From assembly GCF_030643785.1 (NCBI RefSeq), contig NZ_CP094378.1:496001-560000 (forward strand): DNA of 64,000 nucleotides. Reading direction: 5' to 3'. The position numbers were made by a program, and so were the translations under genes. Every line of letters begins with the position of its first letter. Position 1 is the stretch's first letter. The notes under the pieces are model-generated. The model saw only the letters and a list, made by a program, of their open reading frames with translations. It did no database searches and was not told the DNA's origin. Positions 19,826-29,843 of the stretch are shown here, in pieces. Source of the DNA: Coxiella-like endosymbiont (lineage in GTDB: Bacteria > Pseudomonadota > Gammaproteobacteria > Coxiellales > Coxiellaceae).

Positions 19826-20669
19826 AATGTTAAAAAATTGACCGTTATCTTGATAACGACTCTCATTATTTTAGAAGAGGGGTCGCAGAGAGGATGCCAC
19901 CAAAAAGAAGTGAAAGATACGATTCGCGTAGGAACTATTTCGGGTCCTGAAACTGAGTTGATGGAAACAGTCAAAGAAGTAATATTAAACCAAAGAAGTA
20001 GCATTAAAACAGTATGGTTTACATGTCATTATCGTCACATTTTCTGACTATAATATCCCAAATAAAGCACTGGAATATGGAAGTTTAGATGCCAATATGT
20101 TTGTTTCAACATATTTCCTATTTAAAAGCACAAATCCGGGCTCGGGGTTATAAAATTGTTCCAATTAGAAAAACTTTCGTGTATCCTAAGAGGTTTTATA
20201 TTCCAAGAAAATGAAAGCCTTATCGCAGCTGAAACCTGTGACAAGGTCGTAATTCCAAAGGATCCGAGTAACGAAGCTCGAGCGTTGCCTTTATTGGAAA
20301 AATCTGGGTTAATTCCGCTTTAAAGTCTGGAGCTTCTATCAATGCAACACCTTTGGATATTGTCACCAATCCCAAACCAAACATTTCATCGAAATGGATG
20401 CCACCCAACTATCATGTTCGCTTGCCGATGCGAATTTAGCAAGCCATCAATACAAATTTTGCAATTTCAGGGGGACTTATTCCCCTTCGTGAGATGCACT
20501 ATTTCTTGAGGGCCCTGATTTTCGCCTTATGCCAATATCGTCGCTGTGCTCGCTAGAACAATCAAAACGATCTTTGCTTAAAATCACTGCTAGATGCCTT
20601 ACAATCCAATCAAGTACCCCGAACGGCGAAGCAGATTTTTGAAGACGGAGCAATTCTGGCATGGAAGTA
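19826..20669 (+). pseudogene. metQ: metQ relic (methionine-binding lipoprotein)
   Basis: MetQ binds methionine outside the inner membrane. Pieces of the NlpA family are present in order: KDTIRVGTISGPETELMETV (19910-19970), NKALEYGSLDANMF, KAQIRARGYKIVPI, KPGDKVVIPKDPSNEARA, INATPLDIVTNP, MDATQLS and KQIFEDGAI with a stop at about 20669. A second shifted copy of a few codons after EVILNQRS suggests local duplication. It cannot give a functional protein. The rnpB promoter begins right after its end. Confidence 0.83.
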
Positions 20670-20695
20670 GGGATCCGTCGTCCTTATTCCAATTT

Positions 20696-20704
20696 TGGTA
20701 TAAT
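20696..20704 (+). promoter_or_regulatory. Probable rnpB promoter, extended -10
   Basis: TGG followed by a perfect TATAAT (20699-20704) forms an extended -10 element seven bases before the first base of the RNase P RNA. No convincing -35 is visible, as expected for extended -10 promoters. Confidence 0.6.
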
Positions 20705-20711
20705 ATGTGCT

Positions 20712-21049
20712 GAGCCAGCTAAACAGTCGCTCAGCATAGCTGGGAGGAAAGTCCGGGCTCCATAGGGCAGAGTGCCAGGTAACCCCTGGGAGGCGAAAGC
20801 TTACGGAAAGTGCAACAGAAAGTATACTGCTGTCGGAATTTCGATAGTAACGGTGAAATGGTGCGGTAAGAGCGCACCGCGTTGCTGGTAACAGCAACGG
20901 CGATGGTAAACCCCACTCGGAGCAAGGCCAAATAGGAATCCTTATCGTGTGGCCCACACGGGATTTGGGTAGGCTGCTTGAGATATGTGGTGACACACAT
21001 CTCAGATAGATGACTGTTCACGACAGAACCCGGCTTATCGGCTGGCTTT
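20712..21049 (+). ncRNA. rnpB: RNase P RNA (class A)
   Basis: RNase P RNA matures tRNA 5' ends. The hallmark CR-I sequence GAGGAAAGTCCGGGCTCC occurs at 20744-20761. ACAGAA at 21023-21028 starts the 3' conserved block ACAGAACCCGGCTTA. The 5' end AGCCAGC pairs with the 3' end GCTGGCT to form helix P1. Internal motifs such as the GGTAAACCCC block (20905-20914) are present. The length, about 338 bases, is normal for type A. It shows no damage although its neighbours are decayed. Confidence 0.95.
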
Positions 21050-21465
21050 ATTTATTATTTTCAATACTTACGGTTAGTGAACTGTCTGGAAATAGGGAGT
21101 CGTGTCGACGACTCTAACCCGCAGGAACATTGTTACCAAATTCAAATCGATATAAAAAAATAACTATAAAGAGTTAACAAATAACGCAAGATTGTTTATT
21201 AATGAGTAAGGATGACCCCTGCTTTTTTAAAACTGAACTACCCGGAAGGTCTTGATACTACTCTTGTTAATTTAGTTACGAAATATTCTTCGTGATTGGT
21301 GAATTGTGATAGAGTCATCTCTAGTAAAGGTGAAAATATATCTGGGGCTCTGTAATTTGTTTCTCAGACCAAAAAAACAAAGAAAAAATGTCCCCACAGC
21401 TTTAACGAGTTTGGTTGCTCTTTCTATAGCTGTTTAATTCCAGTCAAAACATCCTTTAAAGCCTA

Positions 21466-21723
21466 GTGCGAAATGTATCAAAGCTTTGCTTAATTGATCA
21501 AACCACGATCAATGTATCGGGAAAAACGGATAACCCCGATTGTCATGGTTTAACGCTGGATGAGTTATCACGCTTTGATTTTAGCAAAATGGATTTCAGT
21601 AAAATTGTCAATGATATTCAAAACAACACGCATTTTCCGGACGCAAAAAAACCGCTTTCGAAACGACTTTATTATGCAAAAGTTGTTTTGTTCTGTTATA
21701 AATCCTCACCGATACGTCGCTAG
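21466..21723 (+). CDS. Short open frame of unknown status
   Basis: An 85-codon frame from GTG 21466 contains LTLDELSRFDFSKMDFSKIV and FPDAKKPLSKRLYYAKVV. No family is recognised and no good ribosome site precedes it. It may be a fragment of a larger lost gene. The surrounding stretch 21050-21465 holds nothing I can identify. Confidence 0.2.
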   Translation: MRNVSKLCLIDQTTINVSGKTDNPDCHGLTLDELSRFDFSKMDFSKIVNDIQNNTHFPDAKKPLSKRLYYAKVVLFCYKSSPIRR

Positions 21724-21967
21724 CTGATTTAAGAGCTTCTTCAGCAGTTGAACTAATTTTACAATTTTTACAATAGTTGATGATAGGCAATATTGAGCGG
21801 GGGAGTTTATACTTCCGATAAATTAGTTAAAAAAAGGCGCTTTCTAAGCGAATAATAAAAAATATATTAGGTGAGTAGGGAGGGACATTTAGTCACTCAC
21901 CCTGTCGAAAAATAATTTTGATTATTGGTATAAAAATACTTGACGTATATTCCGATTTGTAAAATTT

Positions 21968-22249
21968 ATGGATTATAAAGAGCAGAACATAGCCAGTAAT
22001 GTAGTAGAGCAAGTATTCACTATTACTGGAGAAAATGGTAATTACTTAAGGTAGCCCAAAATTGGCGATCATTTTAAATTGTTTGAATCATTAGAAGCTT
22101 TAAGATCTGATTTTAATTTGATAACAGAATAGGTCTACAAAACGGCGCAAATGGACAATTTTCTAGCTCTTAATTACGAAGTTAATCTTCAAGAAAATAA
22201 AAAAAATATGTATTCGAAGATTCAAAATTATACCATTAAAAAATATTAA
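21968..22249 (+). pseudogene. 94-codon frame with two in-frame TAG codons
   Basis: From ATG 21968 the frame reads MDYKEQNIASNVVEQVF and continues to TAA 22247-22249. It is open except for TAG at 22052-22054 and TAG at 22130-22132. Between the stops it reads GDHFKLFESLEALRSDFNL, and after them FLALNYEVNLQENKKN. No family is recognised. The two amber codons most simply reflect CAG-to-TAG decay. Confidence 0.35.
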
Positions 22250-22410
22250 ATAAAATATATTAAATAAAAATTTAATTTTACAATATTGTGTATTGTGCCA
22301 GCTTGTTTTTTATGGCTTGATTTTAGAACGTTACTGAGATAAAAATAATTTTAAAAATCTAGGGAAGCATTTTCAAATATCGATGAATAGTATCTTAAAT
22401 CTTAAGTAGA

Positions 22411-24000
22411 ATGAAGAATCGAGTAATGCGCGAACGGGAAATACAAATGAGTCAAGTAGAATCGCTAGCTGAATCAGCACTAAAAGAAACGGCCGTCTCA
22501 ATTTTACTATCCCTTCCGGACAATGAGCCTTGTGATTCAAAACTGCAGTACGTCCCGTCCCCCTATCCTGAGGATCCTGCGATTAAGATCCCGTTTGAGG
22601 GCAAATCAATCTCTTTGCCCTCCGACTTTTCTTTCTAAGGAAAAAAGCAAGAAAAGATAAAGGAGGCTATTTCTGCGTGGTGCGAAGGAGGTAAAAGAAC
22701 TGGAGCGTCAATATCAGAATAAATATGTGTTGCTTTGTGCACGAGGCCGCCTAAACGAAGTAGCTAATGTAGCGTGGGAAGTAGGGTCCCATTGCCGAAA
22801 GTTGAAGACAATACGGGGCGGTCTCGACTGGGGTCCCCATTTAGCAAAAATGAATATTCTATTATAAGGGAGGGGGAGAAACCCCATCCCCCTCCTAAAG
22901 AATTACGGTTCCCCTCAACAATCCAATAGTGCTGCTAATCCAATAGTGCCCTTCGCGTTTTCTTGTCAATGGGGGGTATTCTGGGCGATATTCGCTTGTT
23001 TTGGAACGGATACCCTGGAACTGAGACACCATCCCCGCTTGGAGGATGTTTTCGGCTGCGTTTTCATCAACGATCGAGTGTGAATATTGTGCAAAACTCG
23101 TTTCACTAGCTCATAAACCCAGGGAGAGAACCGTATTCACATCAACTTTTTTCGAAAAAAAGGCTTCTTGGCCATGCTAATAGCATTAGCATTAGTGTGG
23201 TTGAATACCTATGGGATTCCGTGTCAAAAAAAGCAACGAGAATTTTTAACTTATGAAAATTATTTGGCCTTCTGGAAACCGCATGAGGGTGGTGGCTTTG
23301 AAACAGTTAAATTTCTTTTGGTCAAAGGCAACTGATACAGATAAAGAACAAATGGCTGTGATGATGAGCGACGTGGAGGAGTGGGGGTTTTTGGGTCGTA
23401 TCCCAAGTTTTTTCCTCAGCAGTATTCTGCAGGCGTTACGACTACGAGCACGGTTTAGAACTTGCGAAAGACATTTGGAAAGCTGCTCCCCAAGAAGGTA
23501 GAGCTGTACTTGCGGAGGAGAATGATTACTTATTTGTGAGAACCCTTTGTAGCGAGGAAAACCCTTTTGTAGTAGAAGTAATAAAATATCTTCCTTGGTC
23601 TGAGGAGGATTTTTTATCCGATGATTTTCTGAAGCTTTGTGAGGCAGGACCCCTTCGATGAGAATCCAATTAATTTTTTGTTAAAAAATTTGTCTTTAGA
23701 CGAAGACGAAGTAGCTTATAAAAGCTACGTAATTTCTCTGCTAAACGAAAAACTTATTGATGTGGGATTTTTAGAAAAGTACTGCTCCATTTTTTCATCT
23801 GATTAAGTTAAGCAGTAAGAATTAGGAAAAGAAAACTCGTTACAAAAAATCTGAGATCTGAAGGAAAAAGTGCAACAGCTTGAAAAAGAAAATGTATCCT
23901 TGCAAAATTCACTTGCCCTAATTCAAACACCTTTAAAGGAAGGAGATCGGGAGTTAGAGAATCCTCGCAAAAAAGTTCGGTTATTCGGTTAATAGAAGAA
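22411..24000 (+). pseudogene. Large effector-like relic with a C-terminal coiled coil
   Basis: Open pieces in changing frames share one style. At 22411-22638 comes EIQMSQVESLAESALKE. Near 22690 ELERQYQNKYVLLCARGRLN and EVANVAWEVGS resemble an ankyrin-type helix pair. Near 23190 comes LVWLNTYGIPC. Near 23450-23640 ELAKDIWKAAPQEGRAVLAE and VVEVIKYLPWSEEDFLSDD follow. Finally, 23858-23992 encodes LKEKVQQLEKENVSLQNSLA and a basic end, NPRKKVRLFG, followed by TAA. The layout resembles repeat-plus-coiled-coil proteins exported by Dot/Icm-type systems, but that is an inference from style only. Confidence 0.4.
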
Positions 24001-24180
24001 GAAAAAAACGATGAAGAAAGGGAAGCGAAAGGAGCATCAGAAGCCTTGAGCGAAATTGAGTCCAAAAGAAGCTTTATCATAGCACAGATCCGTTTCCTTC
24101 CACCGGAGGCTCACTCACCCATGGTCACCTGCCCTAAGAACGCGGAAAGAGTAAAAAAAGGAAGCCAAAGGAGATCGATA

Positions 24181-24989
24181 CAGTCAATTAAGAAAATAGA
24201 GAAAGGAGAACTTTCTTTTATTTGATGGTTTAGTTAAAAATTTGTACTTCCCACTAGTTTCTCCACGCTCGAAATAGCGGTGATTTGATTATTTTTGTAA
24301 TGTAATGAAGTTTGTGTGAATGATACGTCAATAGCGTGATCATCAAATTTAACCGCTAAAATATTAATACTTTTCCAAAAATTTTTCACTGTATTCGATA
24401 ACGATTGCCCTAATTTTACTTAATTCATGACTTCTAAAACTGAATGAACTAGCCAAGTTTATCGTATTTAACTATAATTTAGCTACTTTGTCTCCATATT
24501 CAACATGAATATGAGGCTGTTCATTTATTTCTAGGTTAAAGAAGAAAAAACGATAGCCTTTAATTCTAAGTACTGTAGGCATCGAGCCCTTTCCTGTTGG
24601 TGGAATCCTATATCAAAGCATAAGAAGGAGAGATGAGGGTCAAACATTCTTGTTTCTACTGTGTAGTAGTGAGCAGGTGATGATTTAGTAGTTTGTGCAT
24701 TTGGGAGTCGTGAATTCCTATTACTATTAGTTGACATTCGTTAGCATTGATTGTGGTAAGGACTAAAAAATATAACTTCGCATTAATAATTGGAGAAAAG
24801 TCCCATTGCAGCAAGCTTAAGTAAGAAGCATAATTCTCTTTTGATGGGCAAAAGTATTTAAACTCTTCGCAAAGTTATAGATCCCTAAGTTAAGGGTTAT
24901 AGGTTTTTTCTTATCTAACCAGATTAAGGATATAATTCAGGACTTGTTGTGTTCAAGAGTAAATAATTTTCCTTTGGAGGTATTCGTCA
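24181..24989. other. Gap with no recognisable gene
   Basis: About 800 AT-rich bases between the effector-like relic and kbl hold only short frames that I consider chance. The final bases carry the kbl ribosome site GGAGG at 24976-24980. Confidence 0.4.
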
Positions 24990-26166
24990 ATGCAGGAAAT
25001 ATTAGATAAGTTACGCACCGATATTGAAAGCTTAAAAAAATCAGGGATTTACAAGGCAGAACGGATTATCACTTCCCCCAAAATGCCCAGATTAATGTGG
25101 GATCAGAGTATATTCTTAATTTTTGTGCTAATAATTATTTAGGATTAGCGGACCATTCGCAGTTGATTAAGGCAGGACAGAAAGCACTGGAACAATATGG
25201 TTTTGGCGTGGCATCAGTTCGATTTATTTGTGGAACGCAAAATATTCACAAAGAACTGGAAAAAAGTATCAGTCAATTTTTAGGAACGGAGGATACGATT
25301 CTTTATTCTTCTTGCTTTGATGCAAACGGAGGATTATTTGAAACAATATTGGGATCGGAAGATGGAATTATTAGCGATGAATTGAATCACGCCAGTATTA
25401 TTGACGGAATTCGATTGTGTAAAGCGCAACGCTATCGTTATAAAAATAACGATATGAAGGATTTGGAAACGAAACTCCGGGAAGCTGACAAAAAAGGCGC
25501 ACGTTATAAATTAATCGCGACTGATGGGGTTTTTTCAATGGACGGTATTATCGCTGATTTAAAATCAATTTGTGAGTTAGCTGATAAATATAATGCATTT
25601 GTGATGGTGGATGATTCGCATGCGGTAGGTTTCATTGGTGAAAATGGGCGTGGAACGCCAGAATATTGTGGCGTCGCAAATCGAGTTGATATTCTCACGG
25701 GAACACTAGGAAAAGCATTAGGGGAGCTTCGGGCGGCTATACCTCTAGTCGCAAAGAAATTATCGAATGGTTGCGTAATCGCTCCCGACCATATTTATTT
25801 TCTAATTCTGTAGCGCCAGTTATCGTTGCCACTTCGTTAGAAGTGCTTGGGTTATTAAAAACAGAAGGCGAACGATTACGCCAACAATTGCAAAAAAATA
25901 GTCAGTATTTTCGTTCGAATATGGAAAAGCTCGGTTTTCAATTAGTTCCGGGCAATCACCCTATTATTCCCATCATGCTTGGTGATGCACAATTAGCCAA
26001 GAAAATGGCCGATCAATTGTTGAAAGAAGGTATTTATGTAATTGGATTTTCTTATCCTGTTGTGCCGATGGGTAAAGCCCGTATTCGTGTCCAAATGTCG
26101 GCGACTCACATTAAAGAACAGCTTGATCGAGCGATTAATGCGTTTGAACGTGTAGGAAAAAAATAG
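24990..26166 (+). CDS. kbl: 2-amino-3-ketobutyrate CoA ligase (two -1 frameshifts)
   Basis: Kbl cleaves 2-amino-3-ketobutyrate with CoA to glycine and acetyl-CoA, completing threonine degradation begun by Tdh next door. ATG 24990 follows a GGAGG site. It is a fold-type I PLP enzyme; the conserved blocks [41 protein letters not shown] and the PLP-lysine motif GTLGKALG are present. Two breaks split it: a five-C run at 25075-25079 and a four-G run at 25721-25724. Adding one base at each restores [14 protein letters not shown] and [17 protein letters not shown], giving about 392 residues. Apart from these runs the sequence is well kept. It could be a young pseudogene or a sequence error. Confidence 0.88.
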
Positions 26167-26182
26167 GAGCCGTTTAAAACTT

Positions 26183-27217
26183 ATGAAAATCCTTTCTAAA
26201 CTTAAATCAAAACCTGGGATTTGGCTGTCAGAAGTCTCTGCACCCAAACCTGAGAGTGATGAAGTATTAATTAAAATTAAAAAAACGGCGATTTGCGGAA
26301 CCGATTTACATATTTATAAATGGGATGAATGGGCGCAAAAAACTATACCGGTTCCTATGCATGTAGGCCATGAATTTGTGGGTGAAATTGTTGAAATGGG
26401 TCAGGATATAAAAGGAATAAAAGGATTTAATATTGGAGACCGGGTATCAGGAGAAGGGCATATCACCTGCGGTTATTGCCGTAATTGCCGCGCGGGTAAA
26501 AGACATCTCTGCCGCAATACCCTTGGAGTGGGCGTTAATCGTCCCGGTGCTTTTGCGGATTATTTAGTAATTCCCTTTCGCAATGCTTATAAAATTCCTC
26601 CGCAAATTAGCGATAATACTGCAGCTATTTTAGACCCTTTTGGTAATGCGGCACATTCTGCATTGGAATTTGATTTAGTAGGGGAAGACGTCCTCATTAC
26701 GGGAGCAGGACCTGTGGGTTTAATGGCAGCGGCTATTGCGCGTCACGTCGGTGCCCGGTATGTGGTCATTACAGATGTTAATGAATACCGATTAGCGTTG
26801 GCTGAAAAAATTGGAGTGACCTTAGCAGTAAACCCCACGAGCATGTCGCTAACGAAAGTTATGGAAAATCTAGGCATAACAGAAGGCTTTGATATTGGTT
26901 TGGAAATGTCGGGCAACGAAGAAGCTTTTCGCAGTATGTTAACCATTATGAACAATGGGGGAAAAATTGCCTTTTTGGGAATTCCACCAGCACCTTTTGC
27001 TATCGATTGGAATTTGGTGGTTTTTAAGAGTTTAACAATAAAAGGGATTTATGGACGACGGATGTTCGAAACGTGGTACAAAATGATCAATCTTTTGCAA
27101 AGTGGACTTGATATTTCACCTGTGATTACTCATGAATTTCCTTTGAAAGAGTTTCAACAAGCTTTCGATGTGATGTTATCTGGTAAAGCCGGAAAAGTAA
27201 TCCTAGATTGGGTTTAA
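26183..27217 (+). CDS. tdh: L-threonine 3-dehydrogenase
   Basis: Tdh oxidises threonine to 2-amino-3-ketobutyrate using NAD+. The 344-residue medium-chain dehydrogenase has the catalytic zinc ligands Cys38, His63 and Glu64, and the structural zinc lobe Cys96, Cys99, Cys102 and Cys110. It also has the coenzyme motif [16 protein letters not shown] 26183 lies 16 bases after kbl, so the two form a kbl-tdh operon. Unlike kbl, it has no frame break. Confidence 0.95.
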   Translation: MKILSKLKSKPGIWLSEVSAPKPESDEVLIKIKKTAICGTDLHIYKWDEWAQKTIPVPMHVGHEFVGEIVEMGQDIKGIKGFNIGDRVSGEGHITCGYCRNCRAGKRHLCRNTLGVGVNRPGAFADYLVIPFRNAYKIPPQISDNTAAILDPFGNAAHSALEFDLVGEDVLITGAGPVGLMAAAIARHVGARYVVITDVNEYRLALAEKIGVTLAVNPTSMSLTKVMENLGITEGFDIGLEMSGNEEAFRSMLTIMNNGGKIAFLGIPPAPFAIDWNLVVFKSLTIKGIYGRRMFETWYKMINLLQSGLDISPVITHEFPLKEFQQAFDVMLSGKAGKVILDWV

Positions 27218-27390
27218 TGATTCTCTTCTCTGGTTAGGCAAAGAACTGCCCCCTCTCCGTTAGCAAATTAAGTGCGAGTGGGAGATATTTTTAAAGCCAT
27301 TCGTGCTAGATACTCTTTATGTTCGCTTGATCTTCTACCAAGCGGCGTATTGTCAATTCAGCCAATTTTTCTTCAGTTTTTTCTAAGGGC

Positions 27391-27530
27391 GTAGAAAAAA
27401 TGTTAGTCTCATTAACTTCTCGCTTTTTTATTTATTTTTATTTATATTTATAGTGCTATTGTAGAAAAAATGTTAGTCTCATTAACTTCTCGCTTTTTTA
27501 TTTATTTTTATTTATATTTATAGTGCTATT
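27391..27530. repeat. Perfect 70-bp tandem duplication between tdh and yajQ
   Basis: Bases 27391-27460 and 27461-27530 are identical, each starting GTAGAAAAAATGTTAGTCTC and ending TATAGTGCTATT. The unit is AT-rich and non-coding. The gap 27218-27685 otherwise holds only a short minus-strand scrap (TEEKLAELTIRRLVEDQ near 27330-27385) that I cannot identify. Confidence 0.92.
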
Positions 27531-27685
27531 ATATATTATTTATTATTCCTCTATATTTTCTCACAAGAAAAAATTGAAAAGACATAGCCTTTTATTAAAT
27601 AATGTAATGCTCTTTTAATATTTTATTTTAGGTAAAAGCAGTTGATGATAAAATTCTTATTCAATAATTGAGCTGGAGTCAAGTC

Positions 27686-28168
27686 ATGCCTTCATTTGAT
27701 ATTCTTTCTAAATTGGACAAACATGAAGTGAGCAATGCAGTAGATCAGGCTAACCGAGAGGTCACTACCCGATTTGACTTTAAAGGATCAGGAGCAACTT
27801 ATAACTATGAAAGGAACAGCATCACTCTTCGAGCAGAAACGGATTTTAAACTCAAGCAAATGATTGATATATTGAAAAATAAATTTGCCAAACGGCAAAT
27901 CGATGTGGAACATATGAAAATCGAAGAACCGGTGATCCAACACAAAAGTGCGCAACAAGTGGTTACCCTTATGGAAGGGATTGACCAAACAGCAGCAAAA
28001 AAAATCATTAAGCTCATTAAAGACCAAAAACTAAAGGTACAAGCCGCTATCCAAGCCGAAAAAGTACGCGTTACGGGTAAAAAACGGAATGATTTGCAAT
28101 CCGTGATCAGTTTCTTGCGCGAACAAGATATCGGCGTTCCCCTCCAATTTAATAACTTCCGCGACTAA
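27686..28168 (+). CDS. yajQ: YajQ family nucleotide-binding protein
   Basis: YajQ (DUF520) is a small cytoplasmic protein; some homologues bind cyclic di-GMP and tRNA or nucleotides. The 160-residue protein reads PSFDILSKLDKHEVSNAVDQ at the start and TRFDFKGS and KKRNDLQSVISFLRE later, all family signatures. ATG 27686 is favoured by GGAG nine bases upstream; the frame extends to a TTG at 27668 without homology. It is intact, single-gene, with decayed DNA on both sides. Confidence 0.93.
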   Translation: MPSFDILSKLDKHEVSNAVDQANREVTTRFDFKGSGATYNYERNSITLRAETDFKLKQMIDILKNKFAKRQIDVEHMKIEEPVIQHKSAQQVVTLMEGIDQTAAKKIIKLIKDQKLKVQAAIQAEKVRVTGKKRNDLQSVISFLREQDIGVPLQFNNFRD

Positions 28169-28404
28169 AATCAGTAAAGTACTTTGTTAAGTCTCTGAGC
28201 ATTTTTTATTCCACGATTTTTCTCTCAAAAAAACTACCAGCTCCTCTTCGAGAGTAGAGGATACGCCAAACTTCTCTTTCACTTGATAGAGGGACCACCG
28301 TTGCAGAAATTCCCTCGTGAAGCTTAGGGGCTCTTTCTCCATTTTTTCCAAAAGTAGGCTATAGCTATAGTTAGAGCTATAGATTAGATAGTTAAATGCG
28401 TTGT

Positions 28405-28440
28405 GGAAAAAAGTGGTATAATGTGTATAAATGTGGGAAC
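28405..28440 (+). promoter_or_regulatory. Putative MraZ operator: GTGG repeats with 10-bp period
   Basis: GTGGAAAAAA, GTGGTATAAT, GTGTATAAAT and GTGGGA follow each other with an exact 10-base period (GTGG at 28405, 28415 and 28435; GTGT at 28425). This is the layout of MraZ boxes, direct TGGGN repeats with five-base spacers, upstream of mraZ in other bacteria. The repeats overlap the -10 hexamer, so binding would block RNA polymerase. The mraZ gene itself is broken. Confidence 0.7.
28416..28424 (+). promoter_or_regulatory. dcw cluster promoter, extended -10
   Basis: TGG followed by TATAAT (28419-28424) lies 22 bases before the mraZ ATG and inside the GTGG repeat array. It would drive mraZ and the downstream division and cell-wall genes. 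No good -35 is seen. Confidence 0.6.
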
Positions 28441-28446
28441 ATTCTG

Positions 28447-28919
28447 ATGTTTCGAGGTTTAACTGCCATTGCTGTTGATTCGAAGGGTAGGATGGCTATT
28501 CCGGCCCACTATCGGGATCGGCTCCAAAGCGAAGCAGATAGAGTATTTTAAAAATCACTATCGACGCAGAAGAACGCTGTCTTTTACTTTGTCCCCCACC
28601 CTCAGTGGGAAGAAATTGAAAAAAATAGAGAGTCTACCAAGAGCTACCATCCGGTAAGCTGGCGAATTCAACGGCTATTAATTGGGCATGGGACTGAATT
28701 GGAGCTTTGGACCGTCATGGCCGGATTTTAGTGCCTCCGCTTTTGTTGAGAGTATGCCGGGGGGATTAGGACAGATGGTAATGCTGGTAAGACAAGGGAA
28801 AAAATTTGAATTATGGGGTGAATTACAATGGGAGTTGGCGCGCGAGGATTGGTTGGCAGAAGAACTTCCCAGAGAAGAGAGAGGAACTGCCCCCAGAATT
28901 AAGAACAATTTCTTTATAA
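28447..28919 (+). pseudogene. mraZ: mraZ relic (dcw transcriptional regulator)
   Basis: MraZ represses its own dcw cluster. The start MFRGLTAIAVDSKGRMAIPA and the end GKKFELWGELQWELARED and WLAEELP are clear, as is the central VSWRIQRLLIGHGTELEL. At least five indels separate them: near the T run at about 28546-28549, the C run at about 28600-28604, the A run at about 28618-28624, around 28640, and in 28710-28755. One is an insertion and not all lie in long runs, so this differs from the single contractions in neighbouring genes. I regard it as a true pseudogene. Confidence 0.85.
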
Positions 28920-28920
28920 A

Positions 28921-29843
28921 ATGACGCATCGACCGGTTTTATTTAATGAAGTTATGGAAGGACTTGCTATTCGTCAAAATGGAATTTATGTCGATGCAAC
29001 ATTTGGTAGAGGGGAAACAGTCTCGGCTTGTTGCAGCGACTTGGGCCGGAGGGCCGTTTGCTTGCAATGGATAAAGATCCCGAGGCCATTGCAACCGGTA
29101 TTGAAGGCCCTTTTCAGGACCAACAACGATTCGCTATCGTCCATGAGACTTTTGCGAATCTGGAAAAAATAATACGGAATCGTGGATGGTACGGAAAAGT
29201 GAATGGAATCATGCTTGATTTAGGTGTTTCATCACCCCAATTAGATAAACCCAAGCGAGGTTTCAGTTTTATAAAGGATGGACCCTTGGATATGCGGATG
29301 AATCCAGAAGAAGGCATGGATGCAGCGACTTGGCTCAATCAAGCTAGCAAAGAAGATATTCGGCGTGTGCTTTGGAATTATGGCGAAGAACGTTATGCCA
29401 AACGTATTGCGGAAGCAATTGTAAAAATGCGGGAAGAGAAACCCATTACCCATACCTTGCAATTAAGCGAAATTGTAGTGAAGGCATCGCCTCGCCATGA
29501 AATTAAAAAACACCCAGCAACGCGCACCTTCCAAGCGATCCGAATTTTTATTAATCGCGAGCTGGATGAGTTGAGTAAATGCCTTCCTCAATGTTTAGAA
29601 ATATTAGCGATAAAGGGTCGATTATGTGTAATTAGTTTTCATTCATTGGAAGATCGCATTGTTAAACGTTTTATTCAAAAAGAATCGTGTGATCTTTTGC
29701 CGCGGGAGTTGCCCATTTTGGCAAGCGAAGTGAAATACCGTTTGAAAAAAATAGGCGCTCTGATTAAGCCTATGGAGGCGGAAATCAGGGAAAATCCGCG
29801 AGCACGAAGTGCTCGCTTACGAATCGTGGAGAAATTAGCATGA
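28921..29843 (+). CDS. rsmH: 16S rRNA m4C1402 methyltransferase RsmH (one -1 frameshift)
   Basis: RsmH (MraW) methylates N4 of C1402 in 16S rRNA. The start MTHRPVLFNEVMEGL is in one frame (ORF to 29172). From LQRLGPEGRLLAMDKDPEA onward the protein is in another (to 29843), with MLDLGVSSPQLD, RGFSFIKDGPLDMRM and ISFHSLEDRIVKRF. The break falls on the four-G run 29011-29014. One extra G restores DATFGRGGNSLGLLQRL and 307 residues, the usual length. In the restored motif I the usual His of GGHS reads Asn. The end overlaps ftsL by four bases (ATGA). Confidence 0.9.

Noticed and set aside
20610-21021. Minus-strand frames across 20.6-21.0 kb
   Set aside because: They overlap the RNase P RNA, whose conserved structure explains the sequence.
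27391-27530. Two repeats considered as a minimal CRISPR array
   Set aside because: Copies are directly adjacent with no spacer, 70 bp long, and no cas gene is near.
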